From Foliamicus sp965115835 (GTDB lineage: Bacteria; Pseudomonadota; Gammaproteobacteria; Steroidobacterales; Foliamicaceae), in contig OZ220471.1 of the NCBI GenBank assembly GCA_965115835.1, positions 2,108,001-2,172,000 of the forward strand: 64,000 nucleotides of DNA, in the 5' to 3' direction. Position numbers and translations under genes: made by a program. Positions 17,995 through 25,789 of this stretch are shown here, piece after piece. Every line of letters begins with the position of its first letter. Position 1 is the first letter of the stretch. The notes beneath the pieces are model-generated. The model searched no databases. It was given only the letters and a program-made list of their open reading frames with translations, and was not told the origin of the DNA.

Positions 17995-18001
17995 AGTGCG
18001 G

Positions 18002-18373
18002 TCAGACCAGGCCATCTTCGTCACGCAGACGATCATCGTCGCGCAGCCGGTCTTCCATCTCGCCGAACCAGACGTAGCGCCCGGTGCGCGAGGCCCACTC
18101 GTCGAGCTCGCCGTCTTCCTCCGGCGACCGGAGCCCGTGACCTCTGCGAAAGGCCGAAAAGCCGCCGCTGCGAACGCCATACGCCAGTGCGCCCGCGAGG
18201 CTCGCGAGCGCGGCCCATGCCAGGGCCGCCGCCCACAGCGGGGCGCAAGGCCCGGCGCCCGCGACGGCCGCCAGCGCGACGCCGGCAAGCGGGCCGGACA
18301 CGATGAGGCGCGCGCGCCAGGAACGGCGCAGAAGATCGCCCGAAGGCGGCAGCGGATTGCGATTGCGGGGCAT
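18002..18373 (-). CDS. Small two-helix membrane protein, candidate entry-exclusion protein
   Basis: 123 residues from the ATG at 18373; GGAG lies about 11 bases upstream on this strand. A basic N-terminus is followed by two membrane helices (about residues 24-42 and 46-67) and an acidic cytoplasmic-looking tail (SPEEDGELDEWASRTGRYVW). It is tail-to-tail with traG and opposite to the rest of the operon. No family recognised. In SXT/R391 elements a small inner-membrane exclusion protein (Eex) is encoded directly after traG, so position, size and topology make exclusion a reasonable guess. The overlapping + strand ORF is Arg/Gly-biased and looks like a shadow. Confidence 0.5.
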   Translation of the reverse strand: MPRNRNPLPPSGDLLRRSWRARLIVSGPLAGVALAAVAGAGPCAPLWAAALAWAALASLAGALAYGVRSGGFSAFRRGHGLRSPEEDGELDEWASRTGRYVWFGEMEDRLRDDDRLRDEDGLV

Positions 18374-18549
18374 GGCGGCGGTCTCCGGATAACGGGAAGG
18401 ATCGGCGGCGCGCCCGTTCCCTCCGGTCGCGGCCGCCTCGCCCGCGGCTCCGCCGGACTCTCCCTCGCGGCGGCGCAACGCCGCTCGGCCGCCGACACCG
18501 GCAGGCACTCCGGACATTCGCATCCGGACGCAACGGGAAACCCCGCAGC

Positions 18550-20904
18550 ATGAGCATGAGAACCGTCGGATCGAGCACCCTCCGGGGCGGCCAGACCGTC
18601 TTTCACGGACTGCGCATGTGGGCCCAGTTGATCCGCGCCGGGTTCTTCCTCGCCGCCTTCTCAATACTGGCGGCGCCTGCATGGCTGGTGTGGGAGCGCA
18701 CCACCGGCTACGAGTGGTACGCCGCCGCCATGGTCACCGTCGCCGAGGCCAAGCTCGGCATCGGCTATGAGCGCGCCTCGCGCCAGGAAGTCCGCCAGCC
18801 CGACGGCGGCGCCGTCGTGCTCACGCTGCCGGAGATCGCCGCCTCCCCGAAGGCGCTCGCCATGCGCGAGAAGGTCAAAAAAGAACTGTTCGCCGGCGCC
18901 GCGCTCGGGGCGAAGGCGTCCGCGGTCGCGATGGCGCTGTTGCTTGCGCTGTTCTGGCTGCGGGGACGGCAGATCAATGCGCGACGACGCATCCGGGGCG
19001 CGGAGACCGCCACGCCGCGCCAATTGCGACGGCGCATCCGCCCCTTGCGACGCCGCGTGCTCGACCTCACTCGCGCTACTCCGAAACTCCCGCCCTGCAC
19101 CGTCGCCGGCGTGCCGTATCCCGAACGCGCCGAGACCCAGCACACCATCGTCTCGGGCACCACCGGCTCCGGCAAGACCGTGCTGATCTCCGATCTCGTG
19201 GCCCAGATCCGCAAACGCGGCGAGCGCTGCGTCCTCTACGACAAGATGGGGAGCTACACCCGCGCGTTCCTCGATCCGAAGCGCGATGTGCTGCTCAACC
19301 CGCTCGATGCGCGCAGTCCCCGCTGGTCGCCCTTCTTCGAGGCGCGCAGCCTCCGCGACTTCGACACCATGGCCGCTGCGCTGATCCCGCAGCAGAAGGA
19401 CACCGTCGACCCGTTCTGGGTCACCGCCGCAAGGCAGTTGTTCGCCAATGGAGCGGGCGTGCTGTGGAAGAAGGGCGTGCGCGAGAACCGCGTGCTGGTC
19501 GAGCACCTGCTCAAGACCGACCTCAGCCGACTGGCCGAGGCGATGGAAGGCACGGTCGCGCAGTCGATCGTCGATCCGGGCAACCCGAAGACCGCGCTCA
19601 GTGTGCGCGCCATGCTCACCGCCAACATCGGGGCGCTGGAGTATCTGCCCGATACCGGCGCGCCGTTCTCGATCCGCGACTGGATCGCCGGGGAGGATCG
19701 CGGCGGATGCCTGTTCCTCACCTCGCGCGGCGACCAGCACGCGTCCCTGCGCGGGCTGATCTCCACCTGGCTGGAGGTCGCGGTCAACGCCATGCTGTCG
19801 CTGGAACAGAACGACAGCCGCCGTATCTGGATCGTGCTCGACGAGTTGCCGACCCTGCATCAGGTGCCGTCGCTCCAGCCGGGGCTGGCCGAGTCGCGTC
19901 AGTTCGGCGGCTGCTTCGTGCTCGGCATCCAGGTGATCTCGGCGCTCAGGGACCTGTACGGGCGCAACGGCGCCGAGACCCTCTCGGGGTTGTGCGGCGC
20001 CCGCGTGGTGCTGGCGGCGCCGGATCGCGACACCGCGCAGTGGTCGGCCGAAAGCCTGGGGCGCGCCGAGGTCGAGGAGGTTGCCGAGGGGTTCAGCTAC
20101 GGCGCCAACACCATCCGCGACGGCGTCTCACTGACGCCGAAACGCGAATTGCGCCCGCTCGCGCTGGCCTCGGAGATCATGCGGCTGGAGAGTCTCAACG
20201 GCTGGCTCCGCTTCCCCGGGGCGCTGCCGGCCGCCCGGATCCGACTGAAGTACGTAAAGCGCCGGAAAGCCGCCGAGCGGTTCGTCCCGCGGCTATCGGA
20301 TGCGGGCGCGGCGGAGGACCGGAAACCGGATGCGCCTGTAACGGAAGAGCAGGAAACACAAGTGCCGAAATCCGCAACGCCTCCGTCGCAGCCGCCGGAT
20401 GCCGAGGACGATGCGCCAGTGCCGCCCGGCGACCTTCTGCTGCTTCCGCCGCTGGAACCGGACGACGGCTCGGGGCCGCCCAGCGAAACCCAAAGGCCAG
20501 GAAACGCCGCATCGGGCCCGAACAGGCCAGCCCGCCATGCCAACACATCGGCGGAATCCCGCTCCGGCCCCCCGCTTGATGAACGAAACCGACAAGCATC
20601 GAACCAACACAGCCCCCGAAATGTCGGCCAAGAGCACAAGCCACCGGCAGTCTTGAAGCCAGCCAGCTGCAGCAGCTCGTACCCGGACTTCGAGGAACAC
20701 GAAAGCGTACCCGTGAGGGAACCGGCCGATGTTCTGGCGGAGAACGAAATCGGCGCAGGCAGGGACGACCAAGCGCTTTCCGGGCGGAAGAAACGCCGCA
20801 GAAAGAGGCAGGGCTGCGACGCTTCGAGGGAAGGCGCGCTGTGCGCGAAACGCAGAGGCAAGGCCAGCGAGGGCAAACAAGGGCGCAGGAGAGAGCTTTA
20901 CTGA
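18550..20904 (+). CDS. traD: Type IV coupling protein TraD (VirD4-like)
   Basis: 784 residues; a second ATG two codons in is equally possible. Two membrane helices (about 25-50 and 118-140) flank a periplasmic loop. The motor has Walker A GTTGSGKT (about 203-210) and Walker B IWIVLDELPTL (about 427-437), followed by the LGIQVISALRDLYG segment typical of TraD. The last 200 residues are Pro/Glu-rich, a disordered tail that probably binds relaxosome or recipient-specific factors. It links the DNA-TraI complex to the channel. Its stop shares a base with the traI start. Confidence 0.95.
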   Translation: MSMRTVGSSTLRGGQTVFHGLRMWAQLIRAGFFLAAFSILAAPAWLVWERTTGYEWYAAAMVTVAEAKLGIGYERASRQEVRQPDGGAVVLTLPEIAASPKALAMREKVKKELFAGAALGAKASAVAMALLLALFWLRGRQINARRRIRGAETATPRQLRRRIRPLRRRVLDLTRATPKLPPCTVAGVPYPERAETQHTIVSGTTGSGKTVLISDLVAQIRKRGERCVLYDKMGSYTRAFLDPKRDVLLNPLDARSPRWSPFFEARSLRDFDTMAAALIPQQKDTVDPFWVTAARQLFANGAGVLWKKGVRENRVLVEHLLKTDLSRLAEAMEGTVAQSIVDPGNPKTALSVRAMLTANIGALEYLPDTGAPFSIRDWIAGEDRGGCLFLTSRGDQHASLRGLISTWLEVAVNAMLSLEQNDSRRIWIVLDELPTLHQVPSLQPGLAESRQFGGCFVLGIQVISALRDLYGRNGAETLSGLCGARVVLAAPDRDTAQWSAESLGRAEVEEVAEGFSYGANTIRDGVSLTPKRELRPLALASEIMRLESLNGWLRFPGALPAARIRLKYVKRRKAAERFVPRLSDAGAAEDRKPDAPVTEEQETQVPKSATPPSQPPDAEDDAPVPPGDLLLLPPLEPDDGSGPPSETQRPGNAASGPNRPARHANTSAESRSGPPLDERNRQASNQHSPRNVGQEHKPPAVLKPASCSSSYPDFEEHESVPVREPADVLAENEIGAGRDDQALSGRKKRRRKRQGCDASREGALCAKRRGKASEGKQGRRRELY

Positions 20905-23867
20905 TGGTCGTCTCGATCGGCGCCGTCGCCTCGCCCGCCCAAGGCGTGTCCTACTATGAACGCGACGGCTATTATGCAAAGGACGATCCCGCGCACAGGG
21001 AAGCCAGCGTCTGGCTCGGAGGGGGCGCCGAGGCGCTCGGCCTCAAAGGGCCGGTCGATCCGGATCTGTTCAAGTCGGTGCTTGAAGGCGAAGTGCCGGA
21101 CGGGTCTGGCCGCAAGCTGGGACGCATGGACCGAGACGGAAACCGTGTCCATCGGCCAGGCCGCGACCTGACGTTCTCCGCCCCCAAGTCCGTGTCGCTC
21201 GCGGCGCTGGTCGGCGGAGACAAGCGCGTGGTGGACGCACACGACCGGGCGGTCCGCCGGGCGGTCGGATGGCTCGAGAAGAACGTTGCCGAGACGCGGG
21301 TGATGGACCCCAAGGCCAGTCGTCTGATTCGCGTGGGCGGACAAAGAACGGTGATCGCGGGTTTCCGTCACGACACCTCCCGCAACCTCGATCCCCAACT
21401 GCATACCCACGCAGTGATTGCCAACATGGTGCAAAGCGCAGAGGACGCGAGGTGGCGCACCATGTCGAACGAGAAAATCTACACCTCGAAGATGCTGATC
21501 GGGGCGCTCTACCGGAGCGAACTTGCGAGCGAACTCCGCCGTCTCGGCTACTCCATTGAGAAGACCCATGCCGACGGGCGGTTCGAGATCGCGGGGACGC
21601 CAAGGAAGATCGTGGAAGCATTCTCCACAAGGCGCGCGGCGATCGAGACCGCGATGGCGGAGCGCAGCCTGGGCGATCCCGGCGCAAACCCGCGTCTTGC
21701 CGAACGCGCGGCGCTGATGACGCGAGCGTACAAACGCGATGTGGACAAGGACGCGCTCACGGCGGTCTGGGAGAAGCAAGCCGCGGAGCTCGGGTTCGAT
21801 GCAAGAGCGCTGGTTGCCGAAGCTCTATCAAAAACAACCAGCAAGGACATCGAACGGGAATCCGCACAGATCAAGCTCCCGCTGTCCGGCCACGAAAAGG
21901 ACGGACCCGAGGCGCCGCCATCGGACACGGCCCGCGCGGCCGTCGAATGGGCAGTAGCGCATCTGGCCGAGCGCGAGGCCGTGTTCTCCCGCGCCGATCT
22001 GCTCGCTGCCGCGATCGCTCGGCAACCCGGAGCGGTAGCGATCAGTGAGGCCGAAAGCGTGGTGGCCCGCATGGAACGCGATGGCGCTCTCCATGCCGCC
22101 AACCTGCCCGTTCCGGGCGAGTCGCTTACCACCGACAAGGCGCTCGCCGACGAGAGAGAGACGATTGCGCTGATGGAGCGAGGTCAGAAAAAGTCGCGCC
22201 CCGTCATGCGGAGCTGGATGGCCACCCCTTTTCTGCATCGGGGGCGCCTCAATATCGGCCAGCGCGAGGCGGTGAGGACGATCCTCGCCTCGCGTGACCA
22301 GGTGATCGGCGTACAGGGCTATGCCGGCACCGGCAAGACCACCATGCTCGGCCGCGCCCGAGGGCTGGCGGAGAAAACCGGGTACCGCATGATCGGGCTT
22401 GCGCCGTCGGCATCTGCGGCGCGTACGCTCGGGGAAGAGGCGGGCATCGAGTCGGAAACCCTGCAACGTTTCCTCGCGCGCTACAGCGGGGTGGCTGAAG
22501 GTCGTCTCGGCCGCAAGGGCAAGCGCGAACTCCGGGCTGCTTTCAGGAAGACCGTGCTGGTGGTCGACGAGGGCTCTCTCGCTTCGACCCTTCAGACCCG
22601 GAATCTGTTGCGGATCGTCAACACGTTGCGCATTCCTCGCGTGGTGCTGGTAGGCGACGAGAAGCAACTCGACGCGGTGGACGCCGGCAAGCCCTTCGCG
22701 CAGCTGCAGCGGGCGGGCATGACGACAGCGGTGATGGACGAGATCCTGCGTCAAAAGGACGCGGAGCTCCGCAAGGCCGTCGAGGCGAGCCTCGCAGGCG
22801 ACATCAAGAGCGCCTTCGAGAAGCTCGGAGAGCGGGTCGCGGAGGTCAATCCCGACAACCTCGCCGGCGCTGCTGCAGCGCGCTGGCTGAAGCTGTCCGA
22901 GCGCGAGCGGGAGAACACCGGCTTGATGGCCCCAAGCCATGCGCTGCGCCGGGAGATCAACGGCCACATCCGCGAGCGTCTCGCACGCGACGGCGTGATC
23001 CGCGGCCCCGCGCACCAAGGCGAGAGGCTGGTGAGCCTCGGCTACACCAACGCCGAAAAGACGGTCGCCGCCAACTACGCCCCCGGCGACACCGTGGCAT
23101 TCCATCGCAACTACAGGAGTCTCGGCGTCGAGAAGGGCGAAGAACGCCGGGTTGCACGCGTGGACTCCGAAGTCGGCACGGTGTTCCTGGAAGCGCCAAA
23201 GGGTGATGAAGTCCCGTGGCGACCTCGTATGGTTGGAGCGAAGCGCGGCGCGGTCGAGGTCTACCGTTCCGAGGGCATAGAACTACGCGCTGGTGACCGC
23301 ATCCGCTGGACACGTAACGATGTGGGCCTCAGGCTGGTGAACAGCGGCACAGCCGAGGTAGCCTCCGTGCGGGGCAGCCGCGTCTCATTTCGGCTGGAAG
23401 ACGGACGAACGCTTGATCTCTGGAAGCACGATCCCCAACTCCGCCATCTCGATCACGCCTGGGCCGCGACTGTGCATGGATTCCAGGGGCGCACCGTCGA
23501 CAACGTGATCGCGGTGATGGAGGCGAGCCATCCCCACCTGACGACCCGCAAGAGCTTCTACGTCGAGATCAGCCGCGCTCGCCATAGGGCAGAGTTGGTT
23601 ACCGACGATGCCAGGGCGCTGAGCGAGGAGTTGGAGGCGGTCACCGGCGAGCGGGTCGCAGCACTGGAAGCTGTCGAGCCCGCGATGGATCAATCGGAGG
23701 TCCAGCACGACGGCAAACATAAGGATGCGGCGCTCGACATCGAGCCGACGCCCGACACGCCCGACATCGACTCAGGCCGTAGCGCCGCCAAGGAAGCCCC
23801 GGAGCCGTCGCAGCGGGAACCAGAACCAGTACAGGAGAAAGTCCGCGATTTCGAGATGGAGATGTAG
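20904..23867 (+). CDS. traI: Conjugative relaxase/helicase TraI (MOB-F, TrwC-like)
   Basis: 987 residues from the ATG at 20904, chosen because it overlaps the traD stop. The relaxase domain (1-300) carries two tyrosine pairs (Y17/Y18 and Y23/Y24, SYYERDGYYAK), the GRDLTFSAPKSVSLAAL motif and the HUH-type histidines in LDPQLHTHAVIANM (about 162-175), preceded by GFRHDTSR. The SF1 helicase follows with Walker A GYAGTGKT (about 472-479), VVDEGSL and VGDEKQLDAV. It is shorter than F TraI (1756) and close to R388 TrwC (966), so the second inactive helicase copy is absent. It nicks at oriT and unwinds; no oriT was identified. Confidence 0.95.
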   Translation: MVVSIGAVASPAQGVSYYERDGYYAKDDPAHREASVWLGGGAEALGLKGPVDPDLFKSVLEGEVPDGSGRKLGRMDRDGNRVHRPGRDLTFSAPKSVSLAALVGGDKRVVDAHDRAVRRAVGWLEKNVAETRVMDPKASRLIRVGGQRTVIAGFRHDTSRNLDPQLHTHAVIANMVQSAEDARWRTMSNEKIYTSKMLIGALYRSELASELRRLGYSIEKTHADGRFEIAGTPRKIVEAFSTRRAAIETAMAERSLGDPGANPRLAERAALMTRAYKRDVDKDALTAVWEKQAAELGFDARALVAEALSKTTSKDIERESAQIKLPLSGHEKDGPEAPPSDTARAAVEWAVAHLAEREAVFSRADLLAAAIARQPGAVAISEAESVVARMERDGALHAANLPVPGESLTTDKALADERETIALMERGQKKSRPVMRSWMATPFLHRGRLNIGQREAVRTILASRDQVIGVQGYAGTGKTTMLGRARGLAEKTGYRMIGLAPSASAARTLGEEAGIESETLQRFLARYSGVAEGRLGRKGKRELRAAFRKTVLVVDEGSLASTLQTRNLLRIVNTLRIPRVVLVGDEKQLDAVDAGKPFAQLQRAGMTTAVMDEILRQKDAELRKAVEASLAGDIKSAFEKLGERVAEVNPDNLAGAAAARWLKLSERERENTGLMAPSHALRREINGHIRERLARDGVIRGPAHQGERLVSLGYTNAEKTVAANYAPGDTVAFHRNYRSLGVEKGEERRVARVDSEVGTVFLEAPKGDEVPWRPRMVGAKRGAVEVYRSEGIELRAGDRIRWTRNDVGLRLVNSGTAEVASVRGSRVSFRLEDGRTLDLWKHDPQLRHLDHAWAATVHGFQGRTVDNVIAVMEASHPHLTTRKSFYVEISRARHRAELVTDDARALSEELEAVTGERVAALEAVEPAMDQSEVQHDGKHKDAALDIEPTPDTPDIDSGRSAAKEAPEPSQREPEPVQEKVRDFEMEM

Positions 23868-23886
23868 AGGCGAGTAGACCTCTTTT
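23866..23886 (+). terminator. Weak possible terminator after traI
   Basis: A five-base-pair stem (AGAGG / CCTCT, 8-base loop) starts at the traI stop and is followed by TTTTA. The stem is short, so termination is only suggested. Base composition drops sharply towards AT just downstream, which also marks the end of the transfer operon. Confidence 0.3.
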
Positions 23887-24087
23887 ACCCCATTAATCCG
23901 GGAAGTTTCACATGTATCTGAGCTTGGAAAATAAACTTGAGAAACACCAGCTAAAACTTTGCGTACATTTCCCAAATATTTCCTGCGTAATCCCATCGAA
24001 TCCATCGAAATTTGTGGAAATTTTGGTGTCTCAGGGTTAATATATATGTAGTGTGCAACCTCGCACCCAAGACATGAGAATGAAAGA

Positions 24088-24369
24088 ATGACCACGGGAA
24101 CTGAAAAACTTAACGGAAGCATTGAACTGCTTGCGAAAGCTATGCACGATGTCTTCAGGGAGAGCATTGAGGCCGGTCTGGCTCCCATGCAGAAAAACAT
24201 GGAGGACATGGAAAACCGGCTCTCCGAGAAGATCGGGACCACAAACGAGAGTCTTGAGACTCGGCTTACCAAGCAAATTAATACCACGAACGAGAATGTG
24301 CAGGCGCAACTTGCTCAGCATCGCAAGGATATTGCGATGGATATCAGAAAGCAGCTGGCCAAGAGATAG
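24088..24369 (+). CDS. Small coiled-coil protein of unknown function
   Basis: 93 residues, hydrophilic and almost entirely helical with heptads (ENRLSEKIGTTNESLETRL, TKQINTTNENVQAQLAQHRK) and a basic C-terminus. No family recognised; such short coiled coils occur near partition and mobilisation genes but nothing here proves a role. The gene is much less GC-rich than the transfer operon and is preceded by an AT-rich stretch (23,900-24,060) that includes a TATATATG run suitable as a -10 region. The ribosome site is weak (GAAAGA directly before ATG). Confidence 0.5.
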   Translation: MTTGTEKLNGSIELLAKAMHDVFRESIEAGLAPMQKNMEDMENRLSEKIGTTNESLETRLTKQINTTNENVQAQLAQHRKDIAMDIRKQLAKR

Positions 24370-24667
24370 GCGATCAGTTCGAGCGTGTCACAATCCCACC
24401 GGTTGCGACTGCCGGAAAGCCCTCCTGCTTGGCGCTGCAGACATCAATTAGAGCGCGGGAGAGATGCCCGATCTTGTCTGCGGTGCTGCGTAAAGAATTC
24501 CGCGTACAAGTTCGGGATTCTCGGAGCAGTGATGGGTGTGCTGCCGGGTGCATAACGAATCGAGTTCGAGTACCGGATCATTAGCGACCTGAGGATTGGC
24601 TCAGTCGGTTAGTCAAGGCGCTGCGTCACTAAGGCCCGCATGATGGCTACGTCGCGCTCGGAATGCA
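24370..24667. other. Non-coding gap between the transfer block and the defence block
   Basis: About 300 bases with no convincing ORF on either strand. Genes on the two sides converge here (24088-24369 on +, the DUF2335 gene on -). Around 24596-24640 there is a tRNA-like D-arm string (GGCTCAGTCGGTTAG) but no matching anticodon or acceptor stem. No clear terminator or attachment repeat was found. Confidence 0.5.
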
Positions 24668-25162
24668 TCAGGAAGAGTTTCTATCCGCCTGCGCCTGTTC
24701 CCTCTTCCATTGCTGATATTTCATCCACATTCTCACCAAGGTCACCAACGTTCCCGCCAACCCAAACGGGATGGAAACGTACGTGCCGGATCCGCCACTG
24801 AACAAGGCGGCAGCGGCAATTGCAAGAAGCCCGAAACCCAGCCAACCGCCGGTCCGAATTCGCATCCTGTCCGCTTGAGCAGCGAGTTGCTGTCCTTCCC
24901 GGCGGATCGCCTGCTCGTTTTCCGCCATCGAAAGTATTCTGTCTGCCGCGCCGGGGCACGTGTCATCATAAGCCTTGAATGCTGCAGGCTCAGGCAGAGG
25001 CCCGGAATGAAATGTCGCAGTCGTAACCGCGCTCTCCTGCCCCAGTTGCTGGAGAATCCGAACTCGATCCTCTTCCGGCAGTTCGGCTATCCTTTGCTTC
25101 AACTCCTCCAGGTCGGCGTTCTTTGGAAGAACCGAAACTTCCTTGTTTTCTTCATCCGGCAT
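24668..25162 (-). CDS. DUF2335 family membrane protein
   Basis: 164 residues from the ATG at 25162. The DUF2335 signature is clear: FHSGPLPEPAAFKAYDDTCP, then GAADRILSMAENEQAIRREG, followed by two membrane helices (about 103-122 and 127-145). The N-terminal 45 residues are acidic and include ELKQRIAELPEEDRVRILQQ. The family is of unknown biochemical function and is often found on mobile elements and near toxin or restriction genes. The gene begins three bases after the stop of an 81-residue ORF on the same strand, so the two are probably co-transcribed. Confidence 0.85.
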   Translation of the reverse strand: MPDEENKEVSVLPKNADLEELKQRIAELPEEDRVRILQQLGQESAVTTATFHSGPLPEPAAFKAYDDTCPGAADRILSMAENEQAIRREGQQLAAQADRMRIRTGGWLGFGLLAIAAAALFSGGSGTYVSIPFGLAGTLVTLVRMWMKYQQWKREQAQADRNSS

Positions 25163-25165
25163 CAA

Positions 25166-25411
25166 TCAGTCAGCCTTGTCCAATGCGCTTTTCGCAATTG
25201 CCAAATCAACCGAATTCTTCATGTGAAGCAAATCCGACATCCGCCCCTCTAATCCAGTGGGCGCGGGCGGCGTCAGTTCAATTTCTTCTGGGGGCGTCCA
25301 GCTGTCGCAAATGGCATCCATCAACGAACGCGCCCGGTACGTTTGTTTTCGGACGGCAAATACTCCCTGCGTAGTAATCACGAAACCAACATCGTTACTC
25401 GGAGCTTTCAT
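25166..25411 (-). CDS. Small protein of unknown function upstream of the DUF2335 gene
   Basis: 81 residues from an ATG preceded by a purine-rich GGGAAAT. A folded-looking N-terminal half (VGFVITTQGVFAVRKQTYRA, then LMDAICDSWTPPEEIELTPP) and a helical C-terminus. No family recognised. The gap to the next gene is three bases, which supports a two-gene unit; it could be a soluble partner of the DUF2335 membrane protein, but this is inference. Confidence 0.55.
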   Translation of the reverse strand: MKAPSNDVGFVITTQGVFAVRKQTYRARSLMDAICDSWTPPEEIELTPPAPTGLEGRMSDLLHMKNSVDLAIAKSALDKAD

Positions 25412-25554
25412 ATTTCCCGCCTCTCAGTTCCGACCAGCGGTACCGCCGATACAGTACGAACAGCCATGATTAGCCCGTAGACTGTCGCCAGCGCACAGGA
25501 ATTTCAGCATAGCACATCTTGCCGGGACATGATGCGGCATGGCGTAATCCCTCG

Positions 25555-25789
25555 GTAGTTGGGGGTGACGGATGGTCGGGTGGCCCGACATAGAAGGGCG
25601 TCCTCGTTGCGGTAGCTGACGAGAATGTATGCCGGTGCGCTGCATTTCATCATCGCGCTTGCGCACTTCAGATCAGTCGGACCTGCGAAGCATCAGCCTG
25701 AGACCCGTCCAGTTCATCCGATCAATCAGACGGGTTCCTTCCGGGTCGCCGTCAGGGACAAAGATGTGGACGGTAAACGGATCGGTCAT
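25555..25789 (-). pseudogene. Broken GIY-YIG/DUF4357-like nuclease gene downstream of hsdR
   Basis: The reading frame opens with an ATG that overlaps the hsdR stop (ATGA) and reads MTDPFTVHIFVPDGDPEG followed by RLIDRMNWTG, the start of a GIY-YIG family often coded next to type I restriction genes. It stops after 38 codons at 25673. About 50 bases further on another frame gives APAYILVSYRNEDAL, which matches the next conserved block of that family (GVYILVGY). Several frameshifts and a truncation therefore destroyed the gene. The rest up to 25412 shows nothing recognisable. Confidence 0.55.

Noticed and set aside
18374..18549. Searched for oriT near traD and traI
   Set aside because: No convincing inverted repeat with a nick-site pattern was seen here or in 23868-24087; oriT may lie outside the window.
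17984..18553. + strand ORF between traG and traD
   Set aside because: Arg/Gly/Ala-biased with no motif; the opposite strand gives a better protein with two membrane helices.
13582..18606. Very long open frame on the - strand across traH and traG
   Set aside because: It is antisense to well-matched traH and traG; its Arg/Gly/His-rich composition is that of a high-GC shadow frame, with no recognisable motif.
24596..24650. tRNA-like string (GGCTCAGTCGGTTAG ... GCGCTGCGTCACTAAGGC)
   Set aside because: Only the D-arm resembles a tRNA; D-stem pairing, anticodon stem and acceptor stem cannot be formed, so it is at most a fragment.
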